Shown piece by piece: positions 36,531-49,310 of a stretch of 64,000 bases of DNA. Every line of letters begins with the position of its first letter. The first letter of the stretch is position 1. The translations under genes and the position numbers were made by a program. This stretch comes from Platycnemis pennipes. Taxonomy: Eukaryota > Arthropoda > Insecta > Odonata > Platycnemididae. Below the pieces are notes generated by a model, which made no database searches, was not told where the DNA came from, and saw only the letters and a program-made list of their open reading frames with translations. The DNA lies in assembly GCA_933228895.1 (NCBI GenBank), contig OW121847.1:89073656-89137655 (forward strand). The letters run 5' to 3'.

Positions 36531-39500
36531 TACCCATTTACCTACCTATCCTCTCTCACCCAAATGATCTCGGTTATCGGTCGCCTCCCTTAAACAACCA
36601 ATCAGTATATGGTCCAGTGCGTAGTCGATTTTCATACCCTTATGACCCGTGCTCATCAGTCAGGGACGAGTTTTGGCTGAGATATATATTGCCCATTTAG
36701 CCTATCCTAATTTTGTTTTCTTGTGGTTTCACCGCCAGAAGAATGACTGCAAGATATCTTAGGAAAAATTGAAATTTTCCCTAGTAATTTACTCACTAAT
36801 CCGTCGCGGAAAATTAACTTTCTCCAAGACAGCTTTTTTCCAGCATTCTAAAATTTTTACGTCTTTACTGGTTAAAATAATCATTGAATTCTCTTAAACT
36901 ACATGTCTTTCAACAAATTCACGTGCTTAATCTCAATTGTATTATAAAATACGAAAATAACTTATAAAATATAGTAAACAATGAATTTTTTCACCCAAAC
37001 GCTCTCTTGAAGATTTCTTGGAGATTCCTGATTTGTGATTACTTCTTTGGAACTTCCTTGAGTGTGCTACATGTTTAAATTTCCTTGGGGGCATCTGGAA
37101 CCGTTATGACCCCGCAGGACCTCTTACCTCTCCCACTCAATTTTGCGATTGCCTGAATTGGCATAAAGCTTTTCAAAGGTGAGACAATTACAGCCGTCAT
37201 ATAATGGCTTATTTGAAAAAAACGTTTTCTGTAAATAAAATACAACAATCTATCATCAACCATCAATTATATCATTTATTATGAAGTATAGTGATTGTAC
37301 GCTTGAATATTTAAAGGATAAAAATTAATTGATACTGTCGAAAAAATCAAAGCACATACACCACAACTATTTGAAATTAAAATATTGTAAGGAAATAATG
37401 TACTGAAATTAATCTCCACGGTCAAGAAAGAATGTTAATCTTCTCGGGACCTAAAATTTCTTGTTACAGAGATGAGTTTTTTTCATAATTGCGATGGGCC
37501 ACGAGACGATTAGCAAATTTACCTTTCGAATAGCAAATTTGTTTACGGTAAAAAGATGATAGGAGAATCGTCTCCATCATCGGGCTACTGAAATAAAGTA
37601 GCACCTTTTTACAGAAAAATGCATATTTTGATAGTAACACTGAATCGAAACTGCCCTGAAAAGAATCAAAGAATATAGCATAAAAATTGATCGAGTGAAA
37701 TTATAATATGCTAGAACAGTACTCGCCACTCAAAATGAACCAACTTTTCCGAGAGCACTTCACAAGTGTTTCCATTCATTTTTCGTCCTGGTCCATATAC
37801 AATAGATTTTCCTCACAGCGTGCTTGTCAAACAGATTCACGGGGAGACACTTTGGGAATATCGATAGAGAGCAAATTACCGGATGGCCCCAAACAACACT
37901 ACTCCTACTCCCTATGAACAGAATGTGGAAAAAACATTATCAGGGAAACAATCACCATGTGATTTATTCAACGCGGCCCTGAAATCTCCTCTGAAATAGA
38001 TTGCCGGACTTTTTCCGAGGCGTCAATCAACGTTTAAAACAGATTCCAATTACGTGTTGAGTTTCTCTGAAAGCATTCTGGGAGTTATCTAAAACTTTCC
38101 TTTAAAAAAAATCGCTTTCGAAGCGCAAACACTTTTTTCCCCAAAATTATCCGCTATTGGAATCCGTTTTGCTCACATTTCAACACCACGCGTGGACTGA
38201 CGGGAGTATTTTTTCCTCACATTTTGCGTAGTTTTTTGTGCCTGACAACTACTGTAGTACACGGAAAAAGACAGCGTTTTGTTCTCATGACGCTTTTCCA
38301 ATATAAATTCTGATATACGCATTTGATTTCGCGTCAGAAGTAATTACTTAAAAATATTCGTTACAGATACATAAATTGTATCATTGTGAGCTATCGTTTA
38401 AATTCAACAGGGGGAAATTGAAAAATTGGAAATCTCTGTGAGCATAACTCATACCTCTCCGAATTCAAATAGATTTCAAAGAGAATTTCAAAAACGATAC
38501 CAAAAATCATGAAACGAAAGGCAACATAATAAACCCCCTCTCAGTGAAAAAAAATATCGATGATTGTATTTAAGCGAGGAAATCTATCTTGCGTAGTAGA
38601 AAAACATAATTCATACTCCTTATATAAACTAAAATAATTTGTCACTGGTGAAAAATAAGAAAACGCTGCTATAAGAAGAACGTGATATTTAATAGGAACA
38701 CTGGGGTGGTTTTTTTCCCATCGGTTCGGTAAAGGCAAGGCCTACCAAAACACAAGAGTATTGCCTATTTATAAGAATCTAAAATATCAAACTTAGCCGC
38801 AGAACAAATCGAAATATCAATTATCGTTAGTCTTGCATATTAAATACAACATACGCTAAGACGAAAAGCTCTGAGCTAAATCAACGGAAAATCTATTTTT
38901 TTATGAAATACCGCGACTAAAATATTAAAGTCAAAAATGGCAAAGGAATAAAAGTTGAAATTGTAAAGATGCCTTGAAAACAATGTAATAATATCTGCTG
39001 ATAATAGAGTTTCCTCCTGGTAGAAATTTAATACATTTTCTTTCTTTTCCTTCTTGGATCCTTAACCATAAAGGGAATCCATAGATGGCAAAACAGAGAA
39101 CACTGCCTCAACATGAATGCTTGAATATTCGTTCTTATCTACTCGGAACCAGTTACCGCCAACTCTTATCGCATAATTTTAAGGCAATTAAGTAGTCACG
39201 TTAATTGCCACCGTTAAATACGTTATGCTCATAATCTGAATTTATGACGATCAAAGGTAATCTGTGCTGAAAAAAATCTCTATGCTGAAAAATTACACCA
39301 GCCAAGTTTAAGGTAGGTTCAAAATAGCACATTTCAGAATGATTATACAGGGCTAGGAAGCTGTAACTCTACCTAGGTAAAAATACTTACAATATTACAT
39401 GGTAGGATAACAATATGTTATTACTACTTATGAGCACTACATGAAAAATTAGAGAAAAATATGCTCGATGCAACATATATCAGGATTAATTGATAATTTT

Positions 39501-40234
39501 GATATACGAAGTCAATGACAACTGTGAAGAATACAAATGAAAAATCGATGCACAAATAATCAAATCCAACGTCATTGTTCAATAAGAAATGTCTGCATCG
39601 GGCACTTGAAAAAATTATGAAAATGGGGATATCCAGCCAATAAAATGAAAACAATCAATCATTCCGTCATTTCAAAATCATTATGCCATACCTCTGAAAG
39701 ATTCCTCCTGTACAAATAAATTCGCTCGTATGGTAAATATGTCATCAAGACACGCTCAAATAATGAGATTTAAATACATTGGAAATAATGTCGAGTAGCT
39801 AAGCTTCTTGAATATTCATTACAAATATTCATTACGTGAATATTCTGCGTGGGAGGGAGTTTCAGTAATTATCATGCAAAATCCAAGAACAAAGCCATTT
39901 GTCAGCACATTCCTTCTCTCCACAAGGGAACCCGGCAACACTTTTAGGTCGTGTGGATAAGTTTGCAGCATTCTTTCTTAGTCCAAGATCTGACCTTAGC
40001 TTGGTTGACATTGGCAGTGAATACCTTACGCATGTTGCCAAAACGCCTATGAGTCGTTCTCCTGCATAAATCTTCCTGAATCAACTTCACTTCCATAGTA
40101 AAATTCAGAGATAAAGAAAATTTAACTTTTTTACATCTAATACGGCAAGCGATGATAGTCTTCATTTTCAAACTCAATCAAGGAACATGAAATAATTTCT
40201 TTCCGACAATAAATATATGTATCTAAAAAATATA
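36531..40234. other. Unassigned AT-rich DNA
   Basis: No gene or mobile element is recognised in these 3.7 kb. The open frames present are 60-69 codons long, overlap on both strands, and have no recognisable motifs. Confidence 0.45.
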
Positions 40235-40305
40235 CGACTGCTGGTGCGGCAAAATTTCTAAAAATTTCAAGTGGTACGAAGTTGCTAAAAGGTTGGGAAC
40301 CCCTG
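40235..40305 (+). mobile_element. hAT-like solo terminus
   Basis: The sequence runs AAAATTTCAAGTGGTACGAA, then AGGTTGGGAACCCCTG ending at 40305. The reverse complement begins CAGGGGTTCCCAACC, a terminal inverted repeat found in many hAT transposons and their MITEs. The subterminal GGTACG-type sequence also fits. A left partner was not found, so this is a fragment of unknown length. Confidence 0.5.
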
Positions 40306-40769
40306 CTCTAGGTTAAAGGGTAAAAAACTGAAAATTGACCACAGTATGTATTACTTTAAAAAAATATTGTGGATTCAATGCTAAAAAATTTACGCTGGAG
40401 TTTTATTTTTAGCATGAAAATTATGATCTTGCATTAACTAAAAATTCTCTTACAGTCACACCGTATGCTCTAACCGTTTATGCCTTCACTTTACTTCCTT
40501 CTGTAGCCTAAAAGCAAAAAGGAACGCCTTACTTCTCACCCAATCCCCTGATTAAACAAAGCCAAAATGGGTTGAGCAACAGAGTTGGCCAAAACTATAA
40601 CCAATCCAATTAATGTAAATTACACAACTCATAAAAAAAATTAAAAAACGGGGAATATAAAAAATACTACCGGTACCTTAACTGGAATGCTACATCCGAC
40701 TGCATTCGCAGTTTCTTTCTTATTGTCCAAAAGTTCCTTAAAAAATTCCCTCCCTGCTCCACATTTGTT
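40306..40769. other. Unassigned AT-rich DNA
   Basis: Nothing is recognised between the hAT-like end and the next island. Confidence 0.4.
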
Positions 40770-41200
40770 TTAAATTCCAATTCACTTCCCTTTTCTTGTC
40801 AATATCAGGCCGTCAACGAGTGGGTTTTTCGAAGGTTGTTTTCATCACCGTAATATGTTTTTTTAATTAATCACCCAGGACGTCTTCCTTCCTCCTCCTC
40901 CTCCTCCTGTTTCTACTCTTCTCCCTCGACGAATTTCCCTCATTAAATTACCGGCCAGTTTCCTGTCCTGCCTCCGCTTGGCCCGCAACCGTCACCTCCG
41001 CCGCCTCTCCGTCTACCCTTCATCTCATCGCACGGACGCAATTCTTATCCGAGGGAAATAAAAATAAATCACCTCGGGAGAATGAAAAGCCTATGGGACC
41101 CGGCGGGAATCTAACGCAAGGAGACGACGGACTAATCGGGATCGACGTTGGTGATTTGATGAAGGGAGTTTTGCCGAAGGGCCCGAGTTCTTAATGGAAG
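40770..41200. other. GC-elevated island with CTC microsatellite
   Basis: Up to about 41040 the plus strand is pyrimidine-rich, with a (CCT)n run near 40890-40910 and GCCGCC-containing sequence near 41000. It then becomes mixed and CpG-containing (GGGACCCGGCGGGAATC near 41095). No product is recognised. Confidence 0.5.
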
Positions 41201-41689
41201 GAAAACTGTATTTCAGTTCTGACTTGCCGAAGACAAATTAAAGAGTTATCGGAAGAAGTTCACAAATTACAATTCTCTATTTCCCACCGCAATGGAAGAA
41301 TTACCTTCGGATGTTAATGGCGGGGATTTTCAATTTCCACCCAGGATAAAATGAAAATGGGTACAAGAAAAAAATAGTTATTAAACTGCATCAACCTGAG
41401 TCAATAAGAAATTGAATTAAAAAACCGTTTTTAATATTAAAGAGAAAAATACTTCATAAAAGTCAAAATCATTACTTGCATGGAAAAAAAATAAGATGTA
41501 CTATTTTTAAACGCTCTTACTCATTAACAGATATAATATCTACTACATTGATAATTGATAACAATATCTAAGTAATTTAACTGTAATTTAATACTGGTGA
41601 TGGTTGAGTCCCATTAAGAGACAGATCGGTACACCATGGTAGATGACAGATACATGACGTCAACTTAATTAAAATTACAAACTTAACGC
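41201..41689. other. Unassigned AT-rich DNA
   Basis: No gene or mobile element is recognised here. Confidence 0.4.
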
Positions 41690-41850
41690 AGAAAAGAGAA
41701 TGCTTTTGACTTGGGCTCTAAGGTCTTCAAGGTTTAACTTTGGCTTTTGAACCTAACATAAACAACATCTATGCCCGGGATTAGAACCCTGCCGTACTAG
41801 AAGGAAAAGTACCTATATATTTTACTAAACGCCAACTCCATGCTTGAGAG
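41690..41850 (-). repeat. Probable SINE head, minus strand
   Basis: On the minus strand, GTACGGCAGGGTTCTAATCC and CGGGCATAG give a B-box-like GGGTTCTAATCCC at about 41775-41790, close to the head of the copy at 50.4 kb. A GTTAAACCTTGAAGACC segment follows, resembling the family body. The 3' core was not found, so this may be a truncated copy. Confidence 0.4.
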
Positions 41851-42319
41851 ACCAAAAGTAGAGGGTAGACATATATTCTCAATACAACTTAAACATTCTA
41901 CAATTGCGCACATCACGTGACTCATTTCGTCAGAAATTCACTGCACAGCGGCAATTGTTACTCTGGTTTTACGTCACCCATCAAGCTAATGTACCGAAGT
42001 TCTACCGGTCAAAACGCGATATTTGCAAATTAAGTCTAAGGAACATTATTATTTTTTCCTTCCACCAGAAACCAAACATACGCAGTCGTATATGTAACAT
42101 TATAAACTTCGACTACACTGTGAGGGACGATATCCTAAAACGGTCACAGCTAATTCACTCCACGATTTTAATCTTTTAATTCGTAGAATTATTTTTATGC
42201 GTTCCCCAACCGCTCGTAGTATATTTCATCAGTACCTCCAATCCTATTCCGCTCAGGAAGGTACCTTAGAGCGAGAGAAAAGATAGAAGTCACGGATGAT
42301 AATAGAAATTAAAATGATA

Positions 42320-42530
42320 GGGGGTGGAGAGAAACCTGGCGTCGACATTACCCTACTCTTAACGAAAGAAGCCAAGGGGTCTTCAGCTTTACGTCCTGAT
42401 CAACAGACGGAGGTCTGAACTTGGATTGCTCTCCATATCGCACACAAGAAAAGGTTCCAATAAATTTTCCACAGGGTTTCGAGCCCGGTCTTCCAAGGGC
42501 GAGTAGGCAACACTCTTTCTACCCTCCCTT
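42320..42530 (-). repeat. tRNA-derived SINE copy, minus strand
   Basis: On the minus strand the head is GTGTTGCCTACTCGCCCTTG, then a B-box-like GGGCTCGAAACCCTG near 42472-42486. The body has GAGAGCAATCCAAGTTCAGA and CCTCCGTCTGTTGATCAGGA, with CGTTAAGAGTAGGGTAATGT and CGACGCCAGGTTTCTCTCC as the 3' core near 42324-42370. All parts are in the order of the copy at 36.3 kb. Confidence 0.75.
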
Positions 42531-42929
42531 TCTCTCATCAAGGCTTTAATCGAATTTCAAGGAAGAGATTCTCACTCGCGGCCTAAAGGCAGTCGGTCCG
42601 TAGTTTTACCAACCTGAACATGGGAGTGGATGTCATTCATTCATTTTAACGAACACAATCAATAATATCACATCACGGTCAACAGACTACTAAGGGCTCA
42701 GCCACAATTTCATTTACTTTCCGGGAAAACTTAAGTAATATGTGTTCGACTAAATGAAGTTGTCAGACCATTTCTTTCCCAAAATACTTCTGTTATAATT
42801 ACACTTAGATACCAATAGTAAGTTTATTCCTACTCTGAGAAGTAAACTACAAAGGGAATTGGTAGATTAATAGTGATTCATCTCCTGAAGAAAAATCAGA
42901 ACAACGCCGATGAAATGAAGTAGTATTAG

Positions 42930-43232
42930 ACTAACGCAGAGGTGATAGCGTGAGAAAAGAAAAGCCTACTAAAAACTCTAAAAAAGGGATAACTTAATCG
43001 GCTACATTTTAAGACGCGATGGCCTGATGAAGACAATCGTTGAATGAGGGAAACGTAAAAGGGAAGAATGGAAAAGACAGGCCTCGTATGAGATATATGG
43101 AAGAAGTTGTGAAGGATGTAAAAGAGAATTGTGTTAACATGAAGGGGCTGGTCGATGGAAGATCGAGTGGAGGGCTACATCAAACCCATCTTAAGATTGT
43201 TCACCGGTAATGATGAAGATGATGATTAGACA
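42930..43232 (+). mobile_element. 5'-truncated RTE-like LINE, 3' end
   Basis: This is a shorter relative of the fragment at 17.9-18.6 kb. AGGGAAGAATGGAAAAG and CAGGCCTCGTATGAG, then GTTGTGAAGGATGTAAAAGA, are nearly identical in the two and encode NGKxRPRMRYMEEVVKDVKE. The 3' UTR has CCATCTTAAGATTG where the other copies have CAATCCTAGGATTG, and ends in an imperfect (GAT)n tail (ATGATGAAGATGATGATT). A stop in the EG(K) region shows it is dead. The left boundary is approximate. Confidence 0.8.
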
Positions 43233-44559
43233 TTTCAATTCCCAACACGCTGTCTCACTCCAATGATTTCCTTAGTTGATGGCAAGGTAATTTATAACAG
43301 CAATACTAGAGAACATCTAACAGAAAAATTGGAGAAGTAAAATTTAAAGAACACAATTAGTGTTCTATTTCATCAACTACTGATTAATGTACGTTAAATA
43401 GAATGTTTATCGCACATACGTAGCATTACCTTTAAATGACTGAAAAAATACAGCTGCAAACAATGGTACTATTTTAATAGCGTAGGATTGATGTTTTTTA
43501 AATATCACACGCAATAAAAGATAGGTCGATGTCAGGCTTCAAGGATGGATGAGTCGTTCACCTCAATATACTGCATCAATTAGGTATATCTCTGTTAAAA
43601 GTATCAGATTGGGACAGTTTCAATCAAGTATACCTAACTTAGCGCTTTTTTGAACATAAAAAGTTCTTACAGAATAAACGAAGCAAAATTAACGAAAGTT
43701 TCCTTCCGGCAATGAAGCTGTAAGTTAAATGTGGCCATTTATCATGCATCATCGTCGTTCACTGAATGTTAAGTGCTCCTATCGCTCAAGAACATTCAGT
43801 CGAAGTGAACTACGGATTCAGGTTCACAGATAATTACTCTTCAAGAATATAGTTCCCCAAACCTAAGCGAGTGATTAATAGGAGCGCATAAGGAATGGTT
43901 CCCATTGAAGTACTGACTGTCGTTTTAGACAAGCTCAAAGCCATTTAACACCAAAGTCACATCGTATACCGTCTTAGCTGCCGCACAGTACATATCGTTC
44001 CTTCATTCCTAATATATGGCAATACAGTTTTATCAAGGATATCGAGTTTGATATAATACACTCGCAGACACCTTTTTAGCCAAATCGAAATTCAAAATAT
44101 TTTTCTTTTAGATTGTCTTATTCGATTTGAAAATTAAGTAGTGGCACAATACCCTAAAAAGTCCTATTTCTAAGTATAAGAATTTGGACTGTTATTTGTA
44201 TTAATGATCTTAAATTTATCTTTCATTTGAATTTTACAATAAAATAAAATTTTCATTAGAAGCCGTTGTTTAGATGAGTTTTATCAGGAGAAATCCAGTC
44301 GCTAAAACTTCTATTGCTACCGTTTTTCAACACCTTTCATTCCTAACACACAAAAAGAAATCCGCCCGTGGCTCATTCTTCATTCTTAAAATCAGCACTG
44401 AGCAAGGCAAATAAAATTTAAAGAAATCTCCAGGGAGCTTATTACTTAATCAACCGGTAGCGAAATGAGAAATCCATCCGTCAAATTTCACCCCATAATC
44501 TCCGAAAAGGGGAGACAAAGAGAGTGGGGCGGAATGACCAAATCAAAGAAAAATTCCCG
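43233..44559. other. Unassigned AT-rich DNA
   Basis: No gene is recognised. An interrupted inverted repeat ACTGAATGTT ... AACATTCAGT lies at 43761-43800. Confidence 0.45.
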
Positions 44560-45470
44560 TTCCGGAGACAGCCAGCAGGGACTTATACGGACGGAGATAA
44601 TTGACTACCCTTCACCGGTCGTCTGAGCACGAGGGGGCGGAGCATTACTTTCTGGGCGTATGATGAATCCAATTAAGGCTGAACAACAGCGCCCGAGAGG
44701 AACTTGAGGAGGAGAAGGGGGTGGTCGGAAGGACGGGACGGGTGGCCAACGCAAAGAGTGGGTGTAATCCATTAAGGCTCTCAAGATAGAGAGGGAATCT
44801 TACGCCCCGGCACGAATAGGTCTCTCGACCAAAGAGGCGCAAAAGAGTGCCGGGGAAACGGGAGGAAAATTGAGCAGGGGATAGAATGTGGTGGGAACGA
44901 GACGGAGAGAACGGGGAGAATTCGACGACGGGCAGGACCCTTGTGGTGAATGCAGGGCGAATGCCGCCGAAAGGAGAAAAGGAGTGGGATATCTTGAGAC
45001 GAGGAAGACGGAATGGAAAGGACACTGGACTAATGGGACGGTCGCAAAAGGAAGGCAGGGAGGATGGTGTGGTTATAAAGGGAGCAGATCGGCAAAGGGA
45101 ACGAGGGCTGAGACGGAAGAAGAGAGAGTAGCGCAAGGGAGTCGGAGAGTGCGACCATCGGAACGGAACTCGGACGTCCCCGGCGGGCTTTGGATCGAGA
45201 GGAGTGAAAGGAAGGGAGGGACGGAAGGGGGAAAGGGCGTATTCGGGGTGTCGGATGTATCTGGAGTGGGCGGCGGTGGTGAATTGGGTGGCGGAGAGAC
45301 GGTCCTTCACGCTGACCGCAATCGTCCACCGAAGGGTTGCGGTAATTAACGTCCCTCCGAGTAAGACGGAGGCGGGGAGGAGGGAAGAGGTGAGGGTTGG
45401 GCGGGGAGGGATGTAAGGAGGAGCGTAGCGTCTGGCACCAGAGGAACGGGACGGCAAGGGAATCTAACGA
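44560..45470. other. Large purine-rich, GC- and CpG-rich island
   Basis: This is the most GC-rich stretch of the window, with the plus strand dominated by G and A over about 900 bases. It supports the longest open frame present (44645-45457, minus, 270 codons), but at least three other frames on both strands are also open across it. All translate to biased Pro/Ser/Arg- or Gly/Arg/Glu-rich sequence without domains. I read these as composition artefacts. A CpG-island-like promoter or first-exon region is possible, but no flanking coding exon was found. Confidence 0.55.
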
Positions 45471-46616
45471 CTGTCTCAGACATATCGGGATATTAAAGTT
45501 ACCATTATTTCGGCCATCTATTGATTGGAAGCTTCAAAACGCTCGATTCGGCACTGTAAGCTTTGCCTTGTCTTGAGAAATATCCACGTTTAATCCATAC
45601 TGATCTCATAATTTACACTCACCCACCATTCTACTAACACATTTGAATTATAGCATTTTTCTTACTCCTTCCAACTCCGCCTAAATATTTTCGCCCTTCC
45701 CTCACGACATTCAGTATTGAATTTCCTCTCAAAAGCCATAATTTTACATTCCCCGGCCCTCCATACCTTTCTATTAAATATTCCCCTCGCCATACATTCG
45801 TTTATTTCCCTTTTTATACAACTAATTGAAACTGATTTTCTCCTTTTCCCAGCAAAAGCCATTTCCTGATAGATAAATATGACAGGCTCCATTCTAGTTT
45901 ATGTTTGCGTCTTACATTAGCAACAGTATTGAACATGTTCGTCATTAATTTCTTTTTGCGTACTAATATATAATCTCTTTGCAGGGATTTCTTTCATTGA
46001 CTCTGTCAAACCTTTTTCTGCATATCATCTAGCACGTGAGTACTATCCAAAAGTTATGCCAAAATTAGCGAGCATTATCACCATATAATTAAAAATTGGA
46101 GCTGCAATATTTAACCAATTCCCTTAAAAACGCCGTTAAAATATTTACGTAGTACCTATCATTCGGCTGACCAGCGTAACTTTCGATGCCATTTAATTTC
46201 TTCCACTTGCCTTTGACAATGGCGTATAAAAAACTGAATACTTCATAAGAAGTCATAAAATTTCGAAAAATCCTCTTTTTAGAAGCATACTAAATACAAA
46301 TGTGCAACGTGATGACACAAATACAGGGCCTTAAGTCCTTTTCACCTTAGACAAGCTTCGTTTTTTCGGCAATTTATTACGTACGATTTACGAAGTTGCA
46401 GAAAATATTTTGCCATTTAGCAATAACATTTTGCTGATATTGTCAGTTGCGAAAAGAAAGACCGTTGAAATGGTAATGTAAAGTTGTGTTTGAAAGAGGG
46501 GAGGGCCAAACAAAAAGGGGATTTATTAGAAGATAGAGTCATTTAGTTCAGCTACTCAACAAAAATCACTTTTCGAGCAAAAAATGAACTGCTTAAGGAA
46601 AACAAATCATGATTTA
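45471..46616. other. Unassigned AT-rich DNA
   Basis: No gene or mobile element is recognised here. Confidence 0.45.
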
Positions 46617-46680
46617 GGATTTGGTGCTTTCCAGGCGAATATACTGTATGAAGAACTCTCGAAATCTCCACCGGGCCAAG
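46617..46680. repeat. Dispersed repeat, copy B
   Basis: GATTTGGTGCTTTCCAGGCG, then AATATACTGTATGAAGAACT and CTCGAAATCTCCACCGGGCC, matches copy A at 35641 through the first 45 bases. It lacks the hairpin seen there and may be closer to the ancestral form. The repeat class is unknown. Confidence 0.5.
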
Positions 46681-49114
46681 AACTTGAAGTTTACCGACGT
46701 TTAGACTAAATTATGAGAATTAGAACGGAATAGACTAATAATTGTGCAAATCCAAGCAACAACATGGGGCGTTAATTTTTCTATAACAGCTGAGAAACAT
46801 GCCTGCTAAGAATGCGATAAAAAGATGGAAGCAACGGTAAAAATGGGGGGCGTAAGGAGGTAGATGCACAATGAAATGGAGACCATTTTCCAACCGTCAG
46901 CATTGAACAAGTTTCTCCGCAGTGACCTCTCCAATATGACGTGAAACTTCAATTAGAAGGTATTTGTACCTATAGCGTCATAAAGCCTCCCTTGTGAGAT
47001 GATGCAGCATACCATAGCTGTCAAGATAAGTCATTGTACGCAGAAGTTACTCAGTATTTACGTCGTTCGTGATTCAATCAAACTTAGGAGTTTTGAGGTT
47101 CTTACAGGCATCAGGTTTTTTCATCTATTTTTAGATTTCAAAGATTGTTGCGGAAAAGTTTGATGGTAGCTTAACAATATGAATTTATAAAACATGAATT
47201 GGTAATTTGTTGAACCCCCAACTCAATTGTAACTAAGTTAACCTTCAAAATATAGCAAGAAAACCAAAGATCTGTTAAAAATAACATGTATTTTCCACAA
47301 CAGAGAACAGTTGGAGAATAAAATCTGATGATAATCCAGGAACAAAAACCATGCGTACACACTCACATTTAAAACACTTGTCTTGTTTCCTTCATCATGA
47401 AACATTCACAAAATCTTTAGGTGAAAACCCTAAATGTAAACGCCAATGGACAACATTGAATTTCAAATTCATGCATGAATACAGTTACATAGACCACAAT
47501 ACTAAACTTTACAACACGTTTTAACTGTATTTTCTTCTGAATAAGTGATAGTTTCTATGTTACGTTACTGCTATCCCTATAACAGAAATATAGCAGCTCT
47601 TGTAATACATATTTGGCTGGCGGGGAGCTAATTAGCCGTTGGGGCTAATGCTTTTGGTCAAAGATTAGGAGTGTAGAGGATTGTTAAGAATTCGAAGGAC
47701 CAAACGTACAGTTTTACTATATTAATTATTCTGGATATAATTCACACAATTTTTACAATTTTAATCTGATATTACTTTATAGCTATTAGCTTCCTTCGGT
47801 AAGAGGTCAGAATATAGAGAAAGAAGTACGCTTTGATGAGCTCTTACTGCCTACATTATATGGAAATATATAACCTAGCTGAAAAATAACCTTAGTTACC
47901 AGAGGAATGTAAGTTCCATGCACGGGCGAAGCTCGCATCTTTGGGTTGCCAGAACTGCGCATTACAAATCTGGCTACCGTTGCAAACTAAACAGAATATT
48001 ATGAATAGTAATTCATGACACTACTGGTAGGAAACATACCTTCTGGAAATAACGTTAGCACAAGCCGAACCATTTTCTACCTGCTATATTTTCCTTCCAT
48101 CTTTCACTTTCAGTGTGCTGAAGTAAGTACAAAATAATTTAACTGAATACACGGTTAATCAAATAAATTTATCCTCTGCAAAATGATAAAATGCAATAAG
48201 CTGAATTAAATTATTAATTTTGTACCTGTACAATATTTAACTCTCACTTATCAACATGTTACGAAGATACAGAATTCCGAATGCATATTTTGACGTGTTA
48301 ATTCTAGAACCACAGCTTTTAAAGCAATTAGCGTTCTTGATTAAACGCCATGGAAATTTGGATGCAATTAGCGTGAGGCTAAATAAGATACACAGGAAAT
48401 GGCATTGCAACTGATGTGTGAGCTCGAGCAAAGAGATGTGTGAGTCTGGTAAAAGTAGATTAATTGTAGAACGACAACAGAGTACCAAAATAAATTAACG
48501 GTAATTTCAAATCTAAAGTCGAATATTCAGTTCGCATAGTGTGGGATAAAGGGGGCCAGTAACAAATGAAAATTTCGTCGAGGTCAATTTCTGAATTGGA
48601 CAGGATGGCGGAAGGTGGTGGTAATTTAATGGGCTTAATAAATTGATTCCAAAGAAATAGTCACAAAAGGCAAGACTAATAGCACATCCAATCAACAAAA
48701 AATTATTGTCACTACATATCAATTTATGCGTCTTTAAAAGGGAACGCTTCATACACTTACTATTTTCTTCTTAGTTTGATTTATATCCAAGGTGTTGGTT
48801 TGGACAGCATTCGTGATTAGGTAATATCACTAAGACCCAACAGAAATTATACTACTATCTAAAAATACTAAAACGTCAATTTACGAAAAATAAAGACAAA
48901 AACGAACTGAATTCTTCTACACGAGTGCTGAATGTCTGTTTGCCACAAGCACTGCTTCTACTAAGCTTCATCCTAAACGCGCGGATTCATTAAAAAAATA
49001 AAATTTCGATAGTTAATTCAGGTGATAATGTAATAATTAAGAATGAATAAGCATATTCGACAAGTATTTTCAGTCTGAATCCACACTTTTAGGCGCTTCA
49101 AACCGGAACGCAAG
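46681..49114. other. Unassigned AT-rich DNA
   Basis: No gene is recognised. A GC-richer patch at about 47925-47975 (ATGCACGGGCGAAGCTCGCA) has the look of a repeat end but could not be assigned. Confidence 0.4.
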
Positions 49115-49310
49115 GTAGAAAGAAGAGAATGGAAGGATAAGGAGGAAGGACGGTTTAACGTCCGATCCAAGGGACGGATTGCTGAACTCAAATGCTCCCT
49201 ACAAAACACTAGTAAAATCTGGTTTAAAAATGAAAAATACCTTCCTCTAACAGGAATCAAACCATCGGGGTGGGCGGCCAGTACTCTAGCCACAACAACA
49301 TCCCACACCT
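49115..49310 (-). repeat. tRNA-derived SINE copy, minus strand
   Basis: On the minus strand the head is GATGTTGTTGTGGCTAGAGT and ACTGGCCGCCCACC, then a B-box-like GATGGTTTGATTCCTG. The body GAGTTCAGCAATCCGTCCCT, then TGGATCGGACGTTAAACCGT, matches the family. The 3' core seems truncated near 49115. Confidence 0.7.

Noticed and set aside
44645..45457. 270-codon minus-strand open frame, the longest in the window
   Set aside because: It lies wholly in a GC-rich polypurine/polypyrimidine tract where several other frames on both strands are also open. The product is Pro/Ser/Arg-rich without domains, so composition explains it.
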